DNA of 64,000 bases, taken from the NCBI RefSeq assembly GCF_945859705.1, contig NC_079136.1, positions 9,279,501 to 9,343,500 on the forward strand. Direction: 5' to 3'. Made by a program: the position numbers and the translations under genes. Shown in pieces: positions 61,001-64,000 of this stretch. The DNA is from Episyrphus balteatus (Eukaryota > Arthropoda > Insecta > Diptera > Syrphidae). The number at the start of each line of letters is the position of its first letter. Position 1 is the first letter of the stretch. A model generated the notes under the pieces. That model ran no database searches. It was not told the origin of the DNA and was given only the letters and a program-made list of their open reading frames with translations.

Positions 61001-63426
61001 ATCTGACAAAAAGGAGATTTTTTACTTTTCAATTTTCTCGAAAACTGGAAGGCATAGAAACATATGGTTTTCAGTGTTTGGTAAGGAATTAATTAAGGCA
61101 GTGTTCTTCATTATTCAAATTGAATTCAAATCCCCAGCCTTGTCAAAAATAGTATTGGATATGTTTTTTTAAATTTTTTTTTCAAAATTTTGACTTTGAA
61201 ATCGATTATTTCAAAAACAATTCACTTAAAGAACTTAATTTAAAAGCTTTAATTAAGCCTAATATTTTGGCTTTTAAAAAAAGTGTCATTTATAACTGTA
61301 ATTGATTTTTAATATTTTTTTGTTATTTTAAGTAATTTTTAAGAAAATGATTTTTGCGACCAAATGAAGTTTTCAATTACCAATAAAAAACGCAGTGGCA
61401 CCTGGTGGCACCCAAATTTGGTCTTCATCGAAAGGGAATTTCATAAGGAAAAAGTTTTTAATAGTCTCTAACTGTAGGCAAGTGTAGCTAAAATTATATA
61501 TACAAAAATATGAAAAAATCAAGCCATTTTTTTCTCATTTCTTTAAATAATTATATAAAATAATTAACATTATAATTAAATAATAATTTCTCCGATTTAC
61601 AATAGACAAACGATGGCTTCTTTATGGAAAAATAAAAGTGTATGAGTCGGCTCAAGCTAAAAAAAATTACACAGCTTTAATTTGAGGGTATTTTCATTTC
61701 GTTTTTTATACTTTCAACAACTTGTCCCTTTACAAAGCTCTAAAAAGTAAACTACAAGTCCGATTTTAGTAATTTTTTCTGATTTTGATTCAGATTTTAT
61801 TCTAGAATTTAGAAATACTATTGAAATATTCTCCGAGGAACTTTAAATTTTGGACTTTTTTCCGCAAAATCCCCAGTGTGCGGAGCGGAAAAAAACTAGT
61901 TTCGAAAAAAATGTGTTTAAAGTTTTTGTTTTCGTACTATGGTAGGTTCGGAGCGCATTGGTTTCGGGACTATCTAGGCATTTTTGAGGCTTCATTTAAG
62001 GCTAAGACCACTGAAAATAGTTTCTTCGGTTGGTAAATAAATTTACTACGCAAAAAAAAATTATGCAAAAATAAAAAATTCCGGAGGGATTTCCCCCCTT
62101 AATAAAAGTAAAATATTTTCTTGTATGGTGAGTCAAACAACAACAAATTGTGATTTTTGTACTCAACTTATATAAATAAACTAAAAAAAAAATCCCAACA
62201 TTTGATAACGGATCATAACTTCAGAAAAAAATCACATTTAAAAAAGGATGTCCATCAAATCCGGAAATTCCAAAAGCAAACATTTTCAATAAATTAAGTG
62301 TCAAAATGTAGTTTCTATGTTGTGCAGTTTTTTTTTTGGTTTTTTTTCTTATTATGAAATTCCTTTTTGTTTATTCATTTACTTAAATTTGAAATCACCA
62401 ACAATATACGAACAACTATAAACAATAACAATTAAACATGAATTTATTTTATGTATTCTTACACCTTACGATGCTATTAAGAGGTACCCACATCTTTTCG
62501 GTCAACCATATCTTAAGACAGTAGCCTTAATAGGTTTTTACCACCTACACAGATACCCAGAAACAATTTCTAAACGCTATTCAAACGATTTCTCTATTCT
62601 GAGGTGTTTATGTTTCCTTAAATAACAAAAAAAAAATTAACGCTTTTTATCGCCAAAACCTCTTTACATCCGTCCAATATTTCGACCTTGTGCATTCCAT
62701 CTATTCCAAGACTCCAAGCTCTCTATACCATTTATATTGTTTTAGCAACAACAACAACAAAAAAAAGTTATGTTTGTTTATGTGTATAAATTTTACCTCC
62801 CTCTCTAACAGAATTAAAAAAATGTATCTGCAATCTGTGGAACAGAGCTCGTGTTTATTTGTGGTTTTGGAGCGTGTTTTAAGCGATAACAACGTTAAGA
62901 AAAAAATGTAATCAGTAATGTCAAGTGCTCTCCTGCTCTCACAGCAACCACAGAAAAAATATAGTAAATTTGTAACAAACAACAACAACAAAAAAACTTA
63001 CCGTCCAGCGAAATGTAAATGGCAGAACAATAGCTCCAATTCCGGGATCACTCAGCACAAAACTAGAGCCTCCAAGGATGCCCGTACTCGAATTGCCAAA
63101 TGAACACCCGGCCGTAAAGCTTTCTGGCGCCGAACTCTGGTACTCCTTAAGACACAACCGGAACGCCGTCGAACATGGCGGACAATCTGCAAAATGTAAA
63201 CCATCTCGTTAATTATGTTACCTCTCTTATACAAACTCTAGTTGAAGCTGAAGCAATAACAACAGCTTCAACTAGACCAACAAAAAGAAGCACAGCAAAG
63301 TTACCCACCTGTTGTTCTCGTACTTCTTATTTCTAGAGGAACACCACAGCAATAGCCACTCATCAGGTGGCTGTTTGTGTTCGAGATTTCTAGTAGTTCC
63401 AGCTCAAAGTTGCCGGCCGTTGATAC
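880..63426 (-). CDS. Ser: Serrate (Jagged-type Notch ligand), partial gene, nine coding exons
   Basis: Serrate is a single-pass membrane protein that binds Notch on neighbouring cells through its MNNL (C2) and DSL domains and first EGF repeats, triggering Notch cleavage; in flies it acts in wing margin, leg and other boundary patterning. The joined exons (63426-63309, 63186-63002, 22241-22187, 21366-21051, 6261-6128, 5945-5770, 5574-5322, 1480-1142, 1007-880) total 1,704 nt, with GT/AG at every junction and matching phases throughout, giving 568 uninterrupted codons. In order they hold MNNL, DSL and eight EGF-like repeats. Serrate rather than Delta is indicated by the FELELLEISN start, the GILGGSSFVLSDPG stretch, CAVTYYNTTC in the DSL and the long insert in EGF4. 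The signal peptide exon lies beyond the right edge; later EGF repeats, the cysteine-rich region, transmembrane segment and tail lie beyond the left edge. Exon joins are inferred from the sequence, not from transcripts. Confidence 0.95.
1142..1480 (-). CDS. Ser: Serrate exon: EGF5, EGF6 and most of EGF7
   Basis: A 339-nt exon encoding EGF5 (NIDECAGGPCEHGGTC, then CIDLVGGFRC), EGF6 (DVNECESNLATNLGPC, then CHNLPGSFSC) and EGF7 (DLDDCKGQCKNGATC, then CIDLVDDYHC, ending CATGYKG). EGF5 and EGF7 carry the O-fucose sequon and the C-x-D-x4-F/Y-x-C hydroxylation motif of calcium-binding EGFs. EGF6 has only a short spacer between its first two cysteines, whereas Drosophila Serrate has about 45 extra hydrophobic residues there. 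The donor GTGCGT after AAAG is preferred because it preserves GYKGRDC, matching GFTGRDC of the fly. The acceptor is TTACAG. Confidence 0.95.
2611..3030 (+). repeat. Direct repeat, two copies of about 145 bp
   Basis: Copies at 2611-2755 and 2885-3030 (period 274 bp). They share GTTCATCTATTCTCTCATAA at the start, GTTATAGG in the middle and TCTAGAAGACAAAACTA at the end, with many substitutions between. No function is apparent. Confidence 0.85.
3700..4510 (+). repeat. Degenerate tandem array with tRNA-Lys 3'-end motif (left cluster, part 2)
   Basis: Six copies of TTGGGCGCCA at 3736, 3830, 3986, 4197, 4333 and 4490. Each is preceded by a close match to TTGAAGAATTTCGYG and most are followed by TTTT. 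A second conserved block, CTTGATCATACATGGGAAAA, lies between copies (about 3783, 3931, 4081 and 4283). Spacing is 94-211 bp. The conserved cores stand out from freely diverging AT-rich spacers. Confidence 0.85.
5322..5574 (-). CDS. Ser: Serrate exon: low-complexity insert and second half of EGF4
   Basis: A 253-nt exon. About the first 65 residues form an insert between cysteines 3 and 4 of EGF4, rich in Met, Ser and Gly with several Arg: MTDSMGMATG, MRGMSSMGKPVGRNRNP and GSSSSTSSVGS are recognisable parts. The exon then finishes EGF4 with EFTCTCAPGWTGPTCEI. Drosophila Serrate has an insert at the same place with a different sequence, so the position is conserved and the sequence is not. The serine run is coded by a triplet repeat (GCTGCTG on the plus strand, about 5420-5445). 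The acceptor is TTACAG and the donor GTATGA. The insert as its own exon part suggests evolution by repeat growth. Confidence 0.93.
5770..5945 (-). CDS. Ser: Serrate exon: EGF3 and first half of EGF4
   Basis: A 176-nt exon encoding EGF3 (CGTHEPCMHGGTC, then YRCTCAEGLSGERC) and the first three cysteines of EGF4 (CATQPCKNGGTCTLK). CMHGGTC and CKNGGTC both fit the C2-x4-S/T-C3 sequon for O-fucosylation, the modification that makes EGF repeats substrates for O-fucose extension. The acceptor is TTAG (5946-5947 on the plus strand read CT) and the donor GTACAT. The exon ends in phase 0 exactly where the EGF4 insert begins. Confidence 0.95.
6128..6261 (-). CDS. Ser: Serrate exon: EGF1 (end) and EGF2
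   Basis: A 134-nt exon encoding CRPGWRGPLCNEC, which closes EGF1, and EGF2 starting at CMVYPGCKHGSC and ending TNWGGILCDQ plus one nucleotide. EGF1 and EGF2 of DSL ligands are atypically short (the DOS region) and take part in Notch binding; both are conserved here. The acceptor is CTTACAG and the donor GTAAGT. No calcium-binding D-x-D/N-E motif precedes these repeats, as is usual for them. The exon joins in phase to 5945 (DQDLNYCGTHEPC). Confidence 0.95.
10713..10721 (+). repeat. Isolated TTGGGCGCC motif
   Basis: Same orientation as the left clusters but with no repeated context around it; followed by GTTTTT rather than ATTTT. Confidence 0.5.
11330..11745 (+). repeat. Degenerate tandem repeat, unit about 114-118 bp
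   Basis: GTTTTATAACAGTTT-like cores at about 11449, 11563 and 11681, each followed about 40 bp later by AGTAATCNAACAGAAC and then AAAATAA. Related single units are seen at 12.25-12.38 kb and 15.19-15.50 kb. Confidence 0.75.
12029..12235. mobile_element. Widespread arthropod repeat with ACCGACTTCCA terminus
   Basis: Begins ACCGACTTCCAAAAAGGAGG and ends CATGGAAGTCAG, so the ends are short inverted repeats (CGACTTCCA / TGGAAGTCAG). I recall this roughly 200-bp sequence, with GGAGGTATTCAATTCGTCTG after the start, as recurring in many insect genomes. No coding function is claimed. Confidence 0.6.
15190..15500 (+). repeat. TATAACAG-containing degenerate repeats
   Basis: Blocks around TTTTATAACAGATTA at 15222 and 15440, each followed by an AAACAGAACCAAAA-like stretch; related to the 118-bp repeat at 11.3-11.75 kb. 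Confidence 0.6.
17662..17986. mobile_element. Nested palindromic MITE, about 325 bp
   Basis: Ends TAGGGTG and CACCCTA; inner parts include GACGCCCCCTAGAATGGTTC on the left and its imperfect complement on the right. TA at each end is consistent with a Tc1/mariner-type target duplication. It sits just inside the left arm of the 3.6-kb element, so it inserted into that element. Confidence 0.75.
18230..19335 (+). pseudogene. Decayed transposon-encoded protein with C-terminal cysteine-rich domain
   Basis: Three overlapping or adjacent frames between the inverted arms give parts of one protein. The first (from 18200) holds ALSHAVIAAARPRSF; after a frameshift near 18440 comes LLIDMIKSLGFSSTHHEAQL; after further breaks comes LFILYGEDSGQSLSSLRYFK, CKLPPTTDAAHFHFFRTYNQ, LEWGWTRG and CKFCCGQSCQN. 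I recognise this order (ARPR, LPPT-A-H--R-Y-Q, EWGW, cysteine-rich CXC-like end) from uncharacterised repeated proteins in arthropod genomes, probably of transposon origin. Frameshifts and stops show it is not functional. The family assignment rests on memory and is unproven. Confidence 0.6.
20578..20852 (+). repeat. Cluster of TATAACAG copies next to the 3.6-kb element
   Basis: TATAACAG at 20584, 20596 and 20845, plus the complement near 20690. It belongs to the recurrent motif seen from 11.5 kb onward. Confidence 0.5.
21051..21366 (-). CDS. Ser: Serrate exon: end of MNNL, DSL domain and start of EGF1
   Basis: A 316-nt exon encoding DAERLIEEATFSGVILPSPE, the TYRVRVQCA linker, the whole DSL domain and the first part of EGF1 (from CKPGCDPTHGKC). 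The DSL is the Notch-binding module: CAVTYYNTTC, then CRPRNDQFGHHTC, then CLNGWQGVNC, with all six cysteines present and the RPRNDQFGH stretch that carries the phenylalanine known to touch Notch. NTT in the DSL is an N-glycosylation sequon, as in other Serrates. The donor is GTGAGT; the split Glu codon GA|A completes CECRPGW with the next exon, 14.8 kb away. Confidence 0.97.
21367..22186 (-). other. Serrate intron of 820 nt
   Basis: Lies between the 55-nt MNNL exon and the DSL exon; G|AT rebuilds the Asp of YPDAERL. A/T runs and no other feature seen. Confidence 0.9.
22187..22241 (-). CDS. Ser: Serrate micro-exon: MNNL domain, 55 nt
   Basis: This short exon encodes KSFTLILQALDMYNTSYP plus one nucleotide (G), which joins the next exon's AT to make Asp (YPDAERLIEE). 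The acceptor is CAG (plus-strand CTG at 22242-22244) and the donor GTAATT. KSFTLILQALD is the Serrate equivalent of the Jagged stretch ending the conserved C2 beta-sandwich core; NTS is an N-glycosylation sequon. It sits alone between an 820-nt intron and a 40.8-kb intron, so gene finders could easily miss it. Frame continuity across both junctions supports it strongly. Confidence 0.93.
23500..24045. repeat. Repeated GGGTAAGAGCGCGCACTT sequence, possible transposon remnant
   Basis: Copies at 23504 (plus), 23838 (minus), 23883 (plus, AGGGGCAAGAGTGCGCACTT) and about 24029 (AAAGTGCGCGCACTT). The mix of orientations suggests terminal repeats of a decayed DNA transposon. Clean ends were not found. 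Confidence 0.5.
24675..24877. mobile_element. Short MITE with CACTGAGGGAA ends
   Basis: Ends CACTGAGGGAA and TTCCCTCAGTG enclose about 200 bp of AT-rich sequence with no open frame. The terminal match is about 11 bp; target duplication is unclear. Confidence 0.55.
26368..26475. repeat. Imperfect hairpin of about 108 bp
   Basis: TTTTTCAATCGTCAG on the left pairs with CTGACTATTGAAAAA on the right, and AGAATAAA with TTTATTC further in. Probably a small foldback MITE; it abuts the element at 26480. Confidence 0.6.
26480..26997. mobile_element. AT-rich inverted-repeat element, about 520 bp
   Basis: CTTAAGAGCAAAAAAACGGA at the left and the complement of CTTAGGAGCAAAAAAATGGA at the right form an inverted pair of about 25 bp. 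Inside, a unit of about 70 bp (TATCTGTCAATAAATTGCAC and beyond) is repeated directly at about 26647 and 26720. Confidence 0.65.
27129..27978. mobile_element. DNA transposon remnant, about 850 bp, TIR with ACCGGGTGA
   Basis: Left end GTACCGGTAGAACCGGGTGA, right end the complement of GTACCGTAAAACCGGGTGAC. TA at both ends fits a Tc1/mariner or pogo-type duplication. A 61-codon open frame (27415-27600; CHSCEEVLGTASEKKDVAQV is readable) may be a transposase remnant, but I do not recognise a domain. Confidence 0.7.
29565..29610 (+). repeat. Short AT tandem repeat (TTTATATTTAT)n
   Basis: About three copies of TTTTTATATTTA. Simple-sequence expansion. Confidence 0.6.
30945..32400 (+). repeat. Tandem repeat of about 200 bp, two units, split by the foldback
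   Basis: Unit A begins GCGGTGGCAACATTTTT near 30952, is interrupted at 31058 and resumes at 32135; unit B begins GCGGTGGCAGCATTTTT near 32222. Both share TTTACCAGTTTTAAATTATT, TATAAAAAGG and AGGGTTCAAAAG. Without the insertion the two units would be adjacent. Confidence 0.75.
31059..32134. mobile_element. 1.08-kb near-perfect foldback transposon (CAGGGTGTCCCAAAAGT ends)
   Basis: The whole element is an inverted repeat with arms of about 500 bp and a short loop near 31585. Ends are CAGGGTGTCCCAAAAGTAAT and its complement, flanked by TATA on both sides, consistent with a TA target duplication of Tc1/mariner-type machinery. No coding capacity. Comparison with repeat unit B gives the empty site. 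Confidence 0.9.
32633..32700 (+). repeat. Perfect 34-bp tandem duplication
   Basis: TGGACTTATGTCGTTTCTGA plus 14 more bases occurs twice back to back (32633-32666 and 32667-32700) with no mismatch, which suggests a recent slippage or terminal-repeat duplication. Confidence 0.9.
33715..34105 (+). repeat. Short simple repeats: (GACC)n, (CATC)n, (GATCC)n
   Basis: (CGAC) runs near 33717-33735, (CCAT)n at about 33890-33930 and (CAATCCGATC)-type runs at about 34060-34092. The neighbourhood (33.2-34.3 kb) is more GC-rich than the rest of the intron but shows no conserved coding frame. Confidence 0.65.
34921..35303 (+). repeat. 7-bp minisatellite, CACCAAG/CATCAAG
   Basis: About 50 tandem units of CACCAAG and variants (CATCAAG, AACACCAAG). 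A higher-order pattern is visible: CACCAACGATCAAGCATCAA recurs near 35088, 35158 and 35221, that is every 63-70 bp (multiples of 7). A long minus-strand frame of LVLGAWC-type repeats is a by-product, not a gene. Confidence 0.95.
37417..38564. mobile_element. Possible decayed transposon with CACARTGGGG ends
   Basis: CACAGTGGGGTGA on the left and the complement of CACAATGGGGCAAG on the right, 1.15 kb apart. The inverted match is short and the interior non-coding, so this is tentative. Confidence 0.3.
39570..40290. repeat. Dispersed repeat with (ACAG)n tract and GGACTTCCGGGACCCACTTT end
   Basis: The tract of ACAGAC units (about 40199-40252) is followed by GGACTTCCGGGACCCACTTT and preceded by AATCGGTCCATCCGTTTAGG. 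Inside, AAAATCGTTAGAGCCGTTTT occurs at about 39597 and 40021, and TACCGTTA twice. I recall this combination of microsatellite and conserved flanks from many insect genomes; it is probably the tail of a non-autonomous element. Confidence 0.65.
42486..42545 (+). pseudogene. Non-LTR retrotransposon reverse-transcriptase fragment
   Basis: One frame reads IKVGVHQGSILSPLYFIHMS. GVxQGSxLSPLxF is the conserved reverse-transcriptase motif of LINE-type elements (usually GVPQGSVLSPLLF). Nothing else of the enzyme is readable on either side, so this is a short old fragment. Confidence 0.65.
42690..44640 (+). repeat. Degenerate array rich in GGTCATAAGRCYWCAGG
   Basis: Phrases of the type AAGGGTCATAAGACTACAGG followed by AAATATTTTTTT recur about every 80-150 bp (for example near 42827, 43440, 43520, 43570, 44118, 44200, 44260, 44345 and 44588). 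Divergence is high. It is interrupted by a clean MITE at 43845-43980. Confidence 0.6.
43845..43980. mobile_element. 136-bp hairpin MITE flanked by TTA
   Basis: Ends GGCCCAATTTATTCAC and GTGAATAAATTGGACC, and the pairing continues through CTCCATTAWWTTTAAAG. TTA at 43842-43844 and 43981-43983 is a 3-bp target duplication, as made by PIF/Harbinger transposases. Confidence 0.85.
46348..47763 (-). repeat. tRNA-Lys-motif array, opposite orientation (right cluster, part 1)
   Basis: TGGCGCCCAA at 46348, 46493, 47000, 47407, 47534 and 47752. Most copies are preceded by AAAAG and several extend to TGGCGCCCAACG; the copy at 47000 extends to TGGCGCCCAATGTGG. The array is interrupted by a short inverted-repeat element at 46546-46800. 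Confidence 0.8.
46546..46800. mobile_element. 255-bp MITE with 35-bp inverted ends
   Basis: ATATCGTCGGTGAAACCAGA at the left and its complement at the right continue through AAAAGTGTGTAACTCCA without mismatch. The interior is AT-rich with no open frame. It interrupts the tRNA-Lys-motif array. Confidence 0.85.
48677..48688. promoter_or_regulatory. NRF-1/erect wing-type site CGCGCATGCGCA
   Basis: Fits the YGCGCATGCGCR consensus bound by NRF-1 and its fly relative erect wing. It is a rare GC-rich sequence in AT-rich surroundings. Binding is not shown. Confidence 0.35.
49673..50773 (-). repeat. tRNA-Lys-motif array with higher-order structure (right cluster, part 2)
   Basis: Motifs at 49673 (TGGCACCCAACG), 49961, 50115, 50249, 50422, 50706 (TTGCGCCCAACG) and 50762. 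Blocks of about 455 bp are duplicated: 49961/50422, 50115/about 50571 (decayed to TTGGCGCTAA) and 50249/50706 each share flanks such as GTACTAACAAATACTTA, TTCAATTGAAAAG and GTAGACTG. The copy at 50115 matches the tRNA-Lys primer-binding site over 16 nt with one mismatch. Confidence 0.8.
52771..53842 (+). repeat. Degenerate tandem array around GTTACGGGTGTGACA
   Basis: Cores at 52771, 52894, 53203 (GTTTCGGGCGTGACA), 53551, 53687 (GTTACGGGAGTGTCA), 53806 (GTTACGGGTAGAACA) and about 53828 (TTTACGAGTGTGACA). An upstream ACACGGATTA block recurs. Spacing is about 120-155 bp once the MITE at 53322-53520 is removed. Confidence 0.85.
53322..53520. mobile_element. 199-bp MITE with TTA target duplication inside the array
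   Basis: Inverted ends GGCTAGGCGCACACATGCGA and the imperfect complement; GCGCGATTATTCAGTCGCAA is also mirrored. TTA at 53319-53321 and 53521-53523 is duplicated, as for PIF/Harbinger. It split an ACACGGATTA block of the array. Confidence 0.9.
57302..58807. mobile_element. 1.5-kb foldback element with TTAGGGAACCCGACCGAACA arms
   Basis: Left arm and right arm are inverted copies: GAGTAACTAAAGC, TTAGGGAACCC, TTACCGACGTTTGAAAAAAA, ACTTTAAAGTCTATAGATTA and GGTGTTGCCG are all mirrored, and similarity continues to about 57760 and 58400 (GGCAACACCTACAATATT). The loop lies near 58.06 kb. No coding capacity. Confidence 0.85.
59755..62098. mobile_element. 2.3-kb non-autonomous DNA transposon flanked by TTAA
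   Basis: Terminal inverted repeats GGGGGGAAATCCCTCCGGA and its exact complement, each bounded outside by TTAA (59751-59754 and 62099-62102). TTAA duplication is typical of piggyBac and Kolobok transposases. The 2.34-kb interior has no frame above about 71 codons, so it is non-autonomous or decayed. Confidence 0.85.
63002..63186 (-). CDS. Ser: Serrate exon: MNNL domain, central part
   Basis: A 185-nt exon (acceptor GCAG before 63186, donor GTAAGT after 63002) continues the MNNL domain. With the carried-over G it encodes DCPPCSTAFRLCLKEYQ, an acidic and serine-rich loop, then CSFGN, GILGGSSFVLSDPG and IVLPFTFRWT. CLKEYQ is the signature shared by fly Serrate and vertebrate Jagged. GNSST offers an N-glycosylation sequon. 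The intron separating it from the previous exon is only 122 nt, whereas the following intron is 40.8 kb. The exon ends in phase 0. Confidence 0.95.
63240..63274. repeat. Perfect short hairpin in the 122-nt Serrate intron
   Basis: AGTTGAAGCTG and its complement CAGCTTCAACT are separated by about 12 nt. It occupies the middle of the small intron and could bring its ends together in RNA. Confidence 0.6.
63309..63426 (-). CDS. Ser: Serrate exon: start of MNNL (C2) domain
   Basis: This 118-nt exon begins at codon phase 0 with VSTAGNFELELLEISN and ends after EIRSTRTT plus one nucleotide. It forms the first strands of the MNNL/C2 domain that helps bind Notch and membrane lipid. The acceptor is AG at 63427-63428, with a CTAAC branch-point-like sequence just upstream on the minus strand, and an in-frame TAA immediately upstream fixes the exon start. 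The donor is GTGGGT. The Cys-Cys pair in GYCCG is the conserved cysteine site of the ligand N-terminus. The signal peptide is not in this exon and no convincing one was seen in 63427-64000, so the preceding exon lies outside the window. Confidence 0.92.
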
Positions 63427-64000
63427 CTGTTCGCGTTAGTCGTAAAAAAGAGTAGAGGAAAACAAAAAAAAATTTGTGAAGACAACGAATACAAAATGTA
63501 GTTACATGACAAATAATTTCAGCAAATTAAAATATAATGTCGGCTCTAATAGCAAGTCTAATTAAATTGCCTCTCGCGAACAAGAGAACTGGAATTTGCT
63601 TTAGTTAGTTGCGCATGCGCACATTGCTTGCTTGTTGTTGCAAAGTTGCGTGGACGCACATGTCGCTTGGTTCATTTTATATGCGTTTGGAGTTTGCGTC
63701 AGGATTATGTAATCTTTATGCGAGGAGAGAACTCTTGACTTGAGAGGTCCCAAAGGCACCCCTAGTTCCATTTTACTTAGAAAGGTATCACCGATAAACG
63801 TATGAAATGAATGTGGGCAATTTTTGTGTTTAAGCTCGTGTTGTAAACCAGGGTCTTTTTCAGTCTTTTTAGACTCATTCATATGTATAACGGTTTTTCG
63901 TTGCGAAATTTAATTTATTTTGGAGGTTTTTTTTTTAGTCTAGATACTTTCAAGAGAGTAGGTATTTAATCAAAATTAAGTTAATGGAGTTTTTTTTAAG
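63427..64000 (-). other. Serrate intron upstream of the first MNNL exon (partial)
   Basis: Contains the acceptor for exon 63309-63426, a perfect 12-bp palindrome at 63610 and AT-rich sequence. No signal-peptide exon was recognised. Confidence 0.7.
63610..63621. promoter_or_regulatory. Perfect palindrome TGCGCATGCGCA, NRF-1/erect wing-type site
   Basis: An exact 12-bp palindrome matching YGCGCATGCGCR, located about 185 bp upstream (in gene sense) of the first MNNL exon, inside an intron. Similar site at 48677. Function not shown. Confidence 0.4.

Larger units (their letters stand above)
22242..63001 (-). other. Serrate giant intron, 40.8 kb, within the MNNL domain coding region
   Basis: The flanking exons meet in phase 0 between TGG ACG and AAG TCG, giving FRWTKSF as in other Serrates, so nothing is missing from the protein. 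No nested gene with a recognisable domain was found on either strand; the longest open frames (up to about 170 codons) look like chance readings of simple repeats. The intron is dominated by transposon remnants and degenerate tandem arrays, listed separately. Stretches where I see nothing specific: 22.3-23.1, 25.0-26.3, 28.0-30.7, 32.8-33.8, 35.4-37.4, 38.6-39.5, 40.3-42.4, 44.7-46.3, 47.8-49.6, 50.8-52.7, 53.9-57.3 and 62.1-63.0 kb. Confidence 0.85.

Noticed and set aside
1..64000. tRNA gene, suspected from the tRNA-Lys 3' end motif
   Set aside because: No cloverleaf, anticodon arm or internal A and B boxes near any motif copy; only the last 10-16 nt are matched, and they include CCA.

Overview
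This 64-kb window is eukaryotic, AT-rich, intron-rich DNA. It lies almost entirely inside one gene: the Notch ligand Serrate (Ser; Jagged orthologue), transcribed from the minus strand. Nine coding exons can be joined. Every junction keeps the reading frame, giving 1,704 nt or 568 codons that begin at the first part of the MNNL (C2) domain and stop after EGF-like repeat 8. The signal-peptide exon and promoter lie to the right of the window. The remaining EGF repeats, cysteine-rich region, transmembrane segment and intracellular tail lie to the left. The protein is closest in my memory to Drosophila Serrate: near-identical DSL stretches, a long insert in EGF4, and the same residues around EGF7 and EGF8. 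I infer a dipteran, probably a fly with a larger and more repeat-laden genome than Drosophila. The species cannot be named from the sequence.

Layout from gene 5' to 3' (right to left): exon 63309-63426 and exon 63002-63186 (MNNL); a 40.8-kb intron; exon 22187-22241 (MNNL); exon 21051-21366 (end of MNNL, DSL, start of EGF1); a 14.8-kb intron; exon 6128-6261 (EGF1-2); exon 5770-5945 (EGF3 and first half of EGF4); exon 5322-5574 (Met/Ser/Gly-rich insert and second half of EGF4); a 3.8-kb intron; exon 1142-1480 (EGF5-7); exon 880-1007 (end of EGF7, EGF8). I see no second protein-coding gene, no tRNA or rRNA gene and no CRISPR.

The introns are full of non-autonomous DNA transposons and degenerate tandem repeats. 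There is a 3.6-kb element with 0.7-kb inverted arms, a nested MITE and a decayed cysteine-rich protein gene. Two foldback elements (1.08 and 1.5 kb) are present, one of them dropped into a pre-existing tandem repeat. A 2.3-kb element is flanked by TTAA, several short MITEs are flanked by TA or TTA, and there is a reverse-transcriptase scrap from a LINE.

The most striking signal is a 10-16 bp motif, TTGGGCGCCA (reverse TGGCGCCCAA, often extending to TGGCGCCCAACG). It occurs about 23 times. All ten copies between 1 and 10.8 kb point one way, and all thirteen between 46.3 and 50.8 kb point the other. It matches the 3' end of insect tRNA-Lys(CUU) including the post-transcriptional CCA, that is, the primer-binding site of tRNA-Lys-primed retroelements. 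Here it has been amplified as the conserved core of degenerate tandem arrays. A second array (52.77-53.84 kb) is built around GTTACGGGTGTGACA, and a third repeat family around TATAACAG fills 11-21 kb.
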